In this document: in pieces, positions 53,873 to 62,800 of the stretch
How the letters are laid out: each line of letters starts with the position of its first letter
Position numbering within the stretch: position 1 is the first letter of the stretch
NCBI GenBank assembly: GCA_029339505.1
Contig: JAQISU010000032.1
Location: 5,518,001 to 5,582,000 of the forward strand
From: Unio delphinus
Lineage: Eukaryota > Mollusca > Bivalvia > Unionida > Unionidae
Length of the DNA stretch: 64,000 nt
Direction of reading: 5' to 3'
The notes under the pieces: generated by a model
Told to the model about the DNA's origin: nothing
What the model saw: only the letters and a program-made list of their open reading frames with translations
Database searches by the model: none
Translations under genes and position numbers: made by a program

Positions 53873-56800
53873 TTTGTTTTTATTATTATTTTTTCTTGTA
53901 TTTGTGTTATAAATCATGTTTACATTTATTTGGATGGGTTTATAGTTATAAAGTTTATATGCAAATTGTTGTATATTGGTTGAATTTTACCTTTAATTGA
54001 TACCAAATAGCCATTATTGTGCTTGTGAGCCTTGCAATGCTGCTATCTACATGCGTCTGATTTGGATCAAATTAAAATTCTGTGCTTATTTCATTAAAGG
54101 CTTCGATGGGTTGATATACGTGCATATTAACGAGGTAATGTTGCATCAAATTGGCTGTCATCCACAGGCCATATTACTAATCATATTTTGATCGAATGTG
54201 GAATATATGCTCAAATCTTGGAATCGTGCATATTAATGAGGTGATTTTGCATCTGATTGACTGTGCCTATTGCCACTCTAATCTGAATTTGGTTTATATC
54301 ATGAAGATATATTTTTTTTGTTAAGAGTAAGATCTACGCATATGAATGAAGTGATCTTGATTATGATTGGCTGAGCCTTTTATTACTTGAGAGAAAATTT
54401 GTATGACCTGAGTTAAAACAGACTTGGTAAATAAGTTAATATTAAGAAGCTGTTCAGCTGTTTTGAATGAGACTTGCATATATTAATGAAGTAGTATTGC
54501 ATCAGATGAGTAGATTTCTTACCACTTGATACACTATATTCTGATTTAAAATGTTTTTCTTTATATCAGACTTGGCTAACAGGCTTATGTCATCAAAGTC
54601 TTGGTTGAGTATGGTTATGGATGAAATTCATTTGTACTGTTTGTTATGACCTTGTATCTGATTGGTTGGACTTTTTAACAATCAAGCAGCTGTGATCAGA
54701 TTTTAATAAAACTTGTTAGATAGTTGCATATTATCTAGCTGTTTGACAAGTTTGATTAATGGATTTATGCCATTTAATGAGATAAACTTGTATCTGATAT
54801 GCTGAGCTTAATTGTATGCACTTAAGAGACTGGCTTCCAGTGAGATTTTGTTCACCTTAAGCTTATATTATGATTGTCATTGACAGGTTGTGTAGTTAGT
54901 GAGTTCTGTGCAAATTAATGAGATACTTTGCATTTGACTGGTAACACACCTTATCAGATCTTGAGACTGTATTTCTCATCCAATCTGTACAAATCTCAAT
55001 AAATGGGTTTACATCATCAAGACCATGGATTGCTTCAGTTTCAAGCAAGATACTTTGTACATTAATTTGACATTATCTTTAAAACAATTTTTTTTTCTTC
55101 AGGATATTGTATAATTGGTAAAAGCAACAGCATATAAAGTTTGGGTGATTGTTTATGTCTGTTCTTACAATGCTACACAAACCAAATTAGTTAATTGTTC
55201 AACTGTTGTGTTATATAAGGAAGGTGAGCATTACCAGGCCCACTTTGCTCTCTTGTTGAATTATTATATTTATTTACTCATACATATTTTAAATAGAATT
55301 GGGCTTTGCTATTCCTTTAATTATAATAATGGAAAAAATATCAATGTTATCAGTACTTTATCCTTTGTGTCAGCATTATAAAATGCTTGCTTTCACAGTT
55401 GTATGCATCCAGGTTATGTTATTGTATACATTTGTTTTCCTTCTGCACCCTCCACAGAGGAAATTATTACTCCTCTCATTGATTAGATGACTTCAGCTAA
55501 ACAGTAAAATTGATCTACTCCACATATTCACTTTCAAGTATTCCATGTTTGCTACCCCAGAATGCCCGTTTTGCAATGGCCACAAGTCTTGTGTTTCAGT
55601 TATTAATACTGAAAAATAGACACCACCTGATACGGCGTGTTAAGCTAAATATTTCTGTAATATCTAATTCAAAGTAGTAGTTTAAACTTTTTAAAAAATG
55701 TAATGTTTGAAGAGGTAAAAAGAAGGAAGATTTATGCTTGTTGTGTTTGCACAGGAAGCAAAAGGGTTAATTATAAGGAAGAAGAAAAGTGTGTTTCTAT
55801 TGTGAATGAAGTGGTAATTTGTCAACAAGACTTTAACTTTGTATTGATGTGGAGACAAGCTAACAACCCTTTCCTTAGTGTCAGTGTATGTGTTATAACT
55901 TGGCTCATTTTGAATGGAAATGAATAACCAAGCTATGCAGCAAATGCAACAGACAGGACAGTGCAGTAGTATTCTTCAGTCCTTACCGGAGGAAGAAGAA
56001 ATTGAAAAATTTTGTTCAATGGAGTTTCAAGACTTGAGACAAGAAGTATATTTGTAAGTTTATTTGGCGTGTCTGCATGCAGTGTTTATAGGTTTGTTTT
56101 ATAAAGTTTTTATGCAGTTTATCTTGAAAAAGACCTAGGAATAATTCATTTTAGACATTCACATTGTTCTCTATTGCATTTTCTGACCATCGTAATGTTT
56201 GTGTATTTGTTTCTTTCTCCTGTTCAGTAAAACATCCACTGAATTTTGAAAACTTAGCTTTTACTACATGGGTATAGTTAACTTCCATCATTTCTAAAAT
56301 TTTCCTTTTTTTGAAGTCTTCTCATGTGTAAATGTATTATTATTTGTTACAGTCTAATCAAATTATATCCCTTGTGATGTTGCTCTGATTTGTAGGGGAG
56401 AAGCATTTTCTAGTTTAGAAAAGACTTTCAGCTACATTAATTTGAAATGAAATCCAAAGTTTATCAAGCATAATTAAAAACACATTAAGATAATTAAAAA
56501 CACATTAAGATAATTATAAAACATAACAGTATGATCAAAGACAGTATGTCCTCCAATGATAATTACCTGTCAATCAGCAATCACCTAACACCTCATCCTC
56601 TTAGGGTCTCTCATTTGATATACATGTATTTTTGTATCAAATAAATTTTTGTATTTTCCCCAATTGGATATGTGTTTGTTATACTAATAACATAAAAGCC
56701 ATGCCTGTTGGATAGATTTCTTTTACAGTTTTAAGTTGGAAACAAATAGGAATCCCTATTTTTCTTGCTGGGATCATGCTAGCTCAATTCTACTAATCTG

Positions 56801-59800
56801 GGATCAAGTCAATATACACTCCTATGTGGGGATCAGCCTAGGATAGATTCAGTTAAGTTGGGATCAGCCCATAATACATTAATATGCTGATATTAATCTA
56901 GCACATATCTTACTTAGCTGGGATCAGCCTGGAATGCACTTGAATGCTGGGTTCAGCCTATCACATCTTTTACTTGAGCTGGGGTCAGCCTAACACAGTC
57001 TACAGAAGCTGGGATCAGCCCTGAATATATTTTAATGTTGGGATCAACCTAGCACTAATTATACATGAGCTAGAGTCAGTCTAGAAAACACTGTACTGCT
57101 CTGATCAGCCTAACATATATTGACTTAAGATGGGATCAGCCTAGAATACACTTGAATGCTGGGATCAGCCCAGAATACACTTGAATGCTGGGATCAGCCC
57201 AGAATACACTTGAATGCTAGGATCAGCCCAGAATACCCTTGAATGCTAGGATCAGCCCAGAATACACTTGAATGCTAGGATCAGCCCAGAATACACTTGA
57301 ATGCTGGGATCAGCATAGCACATATTTTACGCGAGCTGGGGTCAGAACTAACACAGTCTACAGAAGCTGGGATCAGCCCAGAATATACTTTAATGTTGCA
57401 ATCAACCTAGCAACAATTATACTTGACCTGGGATCAGACCAGAATACACAGTAGTGCTGGGATTAGCCTAGCACATATCGGGAATCATCATAGTCTTGTA
57501 CATTCAGATTCTAGACCATGAGTAGTCCCCACAGAGAGAGTCAAATATTTTAATTAAGTATTGATGTTATTGTAGTTGTGCATGTTGATGTTGTAGATTA
57601 TTGTCAATAATGAATAGTGGCTTGTTTGAGAGAACCAAAGATTGAGAGAGAGAGATTGAATGCATATACATGAGTATCCTTTATTTTCCTACAATGCATT
57701 ATTAAAAGGTTATGCAGTGTTATTATAGGTCTAAAGGTTTATACAATTTTACTATAGGTCTAAAGGTTTATACAATGTTACTATAGATCTAAAGGTTTAT
57801 ATAATGTTACTATAGGTCTAAAGGTTTATACAATTTTACTATAGGTCTAAAGGTTTATACATGTATAATGTTACTATAGGTCTAAAGGTTTATATAATGT
57901 TACTATAGGTCTAAAGTTTATACACTGTTACTGCAGGTCTACATATAATGTTACTATAGGTCTAAAGGTTTATATAATGTTACTATAAGTCTAAAGGTTT
58001 ATACAATTTTACTATAGGTCTAAAGGTTTATATAATTTTACTATAGGTCTAAAGGTTTATATAATTTTACTATAGGTGTAAAGGTTTATATAATTTTACT
58101 ATAGGTCTAAAGGTTTATATAATTTTACTATAGGTGTAAAGGTTTATATAATTTTACTATAGGTCTAAAGGTTTATATAATGTTACTATAGGTCTAAAGG
58201 TTTATATAATTTTACTATAGGTCTAAAGGTTTATACAATTTTACTATATGTCTAAAGGTTTATATAATTTTACTATAGGTCTAAAGGTTTATATAATTTT
58301 ACTATAGGTGTAAAGATTTATATAATTTTACTATAGGTCTAAAGGTTTATATAATTTTACTATAGGTCTAAAGGTTTATATAATTTTACTATAGGTCTAA
58401 AGGTTTATATAATTTTACTATAGGTCTAAAGGCTTATATAATTTTACTATAGGTCTAACAGTTTATACAATTTTACTATAGGTCTAAAGGTTTATACAAT
58501 TTTACTATAGGTCTAAAGATTTATATAACTTTACTATATGTCTAAAGGTTTATATAATTTTACTATAGGTCTAAAGGTTTATATAATTTTACTATAGGTC
58601 TAAAGGTTTATATAATTTTACTATAGGTCTAAAGGTTTATATAATTTTACTATAGGTCTAACAGTTTATACAATTTTACTATAGGTCTAAAGGTTTATAC
58701 AATTTTACTATAGGTCTAAAGATTTATATAACTTTACTATATGTCTAAAGGTTTATATAATTTTACTATAGGTCTAAAGGTTTATATAATTTTACTATAG
58801 GTCTAACAGTTTATACAATTTTACTATAGGTCTAAAGGTTTATACAATTTTACTATAGGTCTAAAGGTTTATATAACTTTACTATATGTCTAAAGGTTTA
58901 TATAATGTTACTTTACTAATAAAAGTAGATACAAATGATAATATACATCTAAAAGTTAATACAATATCAAACTAGGTCTAACAGTTTATACAATTTTACT
59001 ATACCAATAGAAGTTTATACAGTGATACTATATGTCTAAAAGTATATAGAATGTTACTATAGGTCTAAAAGTTTATAGAATATTATTATAGGTCTAAAAG
59101 TTAATGGTGTTACTTTGGGTCTAAAGGTTCAAATAGTGTTACTGTATGTCTTTAGGTTATGCAGTGTTACTATAGGTCTAGAAGTTTATACAATATTACT
59201 AAAGGTCTGAAGAATTATATAATGTTACTATAGGTCTAAAAGTTTATGGTGTTACTTAGGGTGTAAAGGTTTATATAGTGTTACTTTAGTCTATAGGTTA
59301 TACAGTGTTACTATAGGTCTAGAAGTTTAAACAATGTTACTAAAGGTCTGAAGAATTCTATAATGTTACTATAGGTCATTAGGTTAAATAGCTTTACTAT
59401 AGGTCTAAAAGTTTATATAAAGTTACTACAGGTCTGAAGGATTATATAATGTTACCATTTGTCTAAATGCTTTTTCAATGTTACTATTGGTCTAAAGGTT
59501 TATGCGACATTACTATTGGTCTAAAGGTTTATGCAATGTTACTATTGGTCTAATACTTGATACAATGTTACTACTGGTCTAAATGTTTATATAATGTTAC
59601 TATAGGTGTAATGGTTTATACAATATTACTATTGGTCTTAAGGGTTTAAATAATGTTACTGTGGGTCTAAAGGTTTATACAATGTTACTAATGGTCTTAA
59701 GGGTTTATACAATGTTACTATAGGTCTAATAGTTTATGCAGTGTTACTTTTGGGATACAAGTTTATATAATGTTACCATAAATCTAAAAGATAATAAACT

Positions 59801-62800
59801 GCTATGTGAAGAACATCTATTTTACCTGACTCCACTACAATGTTAAAGTTTTGTTTGTATGTTTATGAAAGTAAGATGTAACAGTTATACTGACAGGCAT
59901 ACAGGTGAAGGTGAGACACAGGATCTTAAGAATACCAGTTAATCGAAAGTAATTTCATTATTTCTATTGAATCACATAGTGATATTTCATAGTATACAGT
60001 TCCCATATCATTATTTCTTCAATGAAATCTTATCTAGTATGGTTATATATAATTGGTTTTTCTTCTTGGTGCTATGTTTTAATAATTCTTTCAGATTCAA
60101 CATATCCTAAAGGTTTTAGAAGTGCATATCCCTGCAAAATTTTATATTATTCCAGTTCTTTATTGGTAGTAAAGGTTAGGGATTAAATTAATTGCAAGTT
60201 ACAAACACTGAGAAACAGTTCTATAGAAAATTATATGATAGTTCCATATTGTGTGAAACTAGAAAAACCATTAAATTGTTTTTAATATTTATTTTATTTT
60301 ATATTGAACTAAAGTGATTGAAAGAGAACTTTAAAGAGTGTAAAATGTGTTTGATAGAAAGTTTTCTTCTCAGGGTACAGTAACTTAGTCCACTTGTGCA
60401 TGATCCACTGTGAGGCTTTCAAAGTGAAGGTTTGTTTGTGATGGTATTGTATAGAAAATTGATTTAGCTTGAGTAGCTCAGTAGTTTTCACTTGTTTTCC
60501 GTGGGAGACTGTCTACATATAACATGTTAGGTATAGCAGTTAAGGTTTAATTGTCACATTCATTGATTTTATTGCCTCATCTGTCAAGTATAGGTGAGAA
60601 ATAAGAACCATTTTTCAGATAACATTGTCATTGCAGTCATTGTAGGTGTCATCATTGTTTTGGCATGTAACTTTGTTTCTCTGATATCATTGTACAATCA
60701 TGAAACAATGTGTGTATTCATTCATCTTGGATATTTCTAGCCATGGTCAGAATTAGGTTATGGTGTACTGCTTTTCGTACATGAGCAATAATATTAATTA
60801 TTTTATTTAGCTTTATTTCTCTGTCACTGTGTTATGTAGAGGCCTAAAAATTGATGGGTATATTTATCTTGTAGGGTACTACTCCCTTTGGGCATAATTA
60901 AGTCTTGCTGACTTACATTTCATTTTTGCATTTTGTCACATTTCTCTGAAAGCCATGGGTTTTGATGTATTCAGATTGCAGGGACTACTCACCTGGGAGG
61001 GAGGGAGAGTTCATCACAGTAATATTATTTTCAAATAAGAGACTATAATATTAAGTTTTTGATTTACCACAGTTTCTTAAATAATGTTGTCTGCAGTCAT
61101 GAAATTTTATAAGTGTATCATTTGAAATAATATCGATTATCCTTTTGTCAAGGTCTCTGACATTTTCATTGTGACTATAGTTTTGGGAATATGCCACGGC
61201 AGAGCATACAGAGCATTTTTTGGAACTCTTGTCTATGATAACAGTTTTGTCATAATATTTCTTTGAACAATCGATTTGTGATTTTTTTGCTCCCCTCCAC
61301 TTTACATTCATTGTACCTGTTTATCAAAAACTTTCTTGTTTCATCTGCAGGTATGTTATAAACAGTATGGTTGCTATCTGCATGTCTTAAGCTAAATTGC
61401 AAAAGCTAAAAGAAGAAAAAGAATTGACAAAATCTGACTTAATTTTTTAAAAATTATTTAATGATAATATTGAGATGAATCATGTGGAAAATTATGGAAT
61501 GTTGCTTATAGAATTAAGATTAGGTCAGAAAAGAATAGATTTGCTTATCTGTGGCTTTGATCGGTTGTAGTGGTTGATAACAAAAATATAACCTTTGATA
61601 ATTTGTTTGCATAAAGAAAAGATCTATATCAAAGAGATGAATATGAGTAGAGATTCTGTACATCTATGAGCAGAACAGATACTAGAACATCGTCATATAT
61701 AAACTCCGACTTTCTTTCCCAGTCATCAGATTTACTTCATCTAGATGTTGCGTCTTTTAACATGATGATTTATCATAAATTTTATATTGTCTTCTGAGTT
61801 ATTATTGTTTATGGTGGTGTTTTGACTTGAACACCATTTCTCACCACAAGATAGGCTAGACATGGCAGCCTGTATAACTGGTGGAGGAAGAACCTGGATA
61901 AATCTGGATAAAAACCACCAACCCAGAGGAAGATGCTGGCAAACTTTCTCACATAACCACACTGGCCAAACCTGAGACAAGAACCCTTTTGGACAGAGGT
62001 GCAATGGCAGTGATAAGTAAAGGCAAGTACCTTGTACCTCTCTGTGACCCAGTACCCCCATTATCTGTGGTGTGTAATTGATGATGAGGGTTTTCTGTCA
62101 CCCAGTACTCCCATTATCTGTTGTGTGTAATTGATGATGAGGGTTCTCTGTAACCAAGTACTCCCATTATCTGTGGTGTGTAAATGATGATGAGGGTTCT
62201 TTGTCACCCAGTACCCCCATTATCTGTTGTGTGTAATTGATGATGAGGGTTCTCTGTAACCAAGTACTCCCATTATCTGTGGTGTGTAATTGATGATGAG
62301 GGTTCTTTGTCACCCAGTACCCCCATTATCTGTGGTGTGTAATTGATGATGAGGGTTCTCTGTGACCCAGTACTCCCATTATCTGTTGTGTGTAATTGAT
62401 GATGAGGGTCTCCTAAGCGTGATTCACATGTTGAGATAAAGTCTTAATTGATTCCTATTATCATTATCAACCTTGGCTATATTTTTTGTCACCATTCTTG
62501 TACTTCCCACTTCCACAAGAAAAGGTTGGCCATGGGCTATGATATGTGTACACTTTACATTGTTATGTGTGTTATATAACCAACATTTTAGGCGCGAAAC
62601 CTGTGCAGTTTGACAGTTCTTGTTTCATTGGTTTGAAATGTGTAACATTAGTAAGTACCTTCAGATAAAGGACACCTTTTTATACATGTATAACAGCTTT
62701 ACATATTTGCATACTATGCATATTTCATCTATATTAGGTACACCGGTGCATTAAGGACATCTTTTATAACTGTTTTGAAGTTTACATACTGTGCATTTAT

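Noticed and set aside
53630..54000. Poly-N and poly-Y open frames on both strands
   Set aside because: Produced by the (ATT)n microsatellite inside a tandem repeat.
55703..55927. 74-codon + strand frame just before the possible internal first exon
   Set aside because: It is in a different frame from the better-supported 55914 ORF, ends without a usable donor, and has no recognisable features.
56768..59800. CRISPR-like array
   Set aside because: Direct head-to-tail 29-bp units without unique spacers in a eukaryotic intron: minisatellites.
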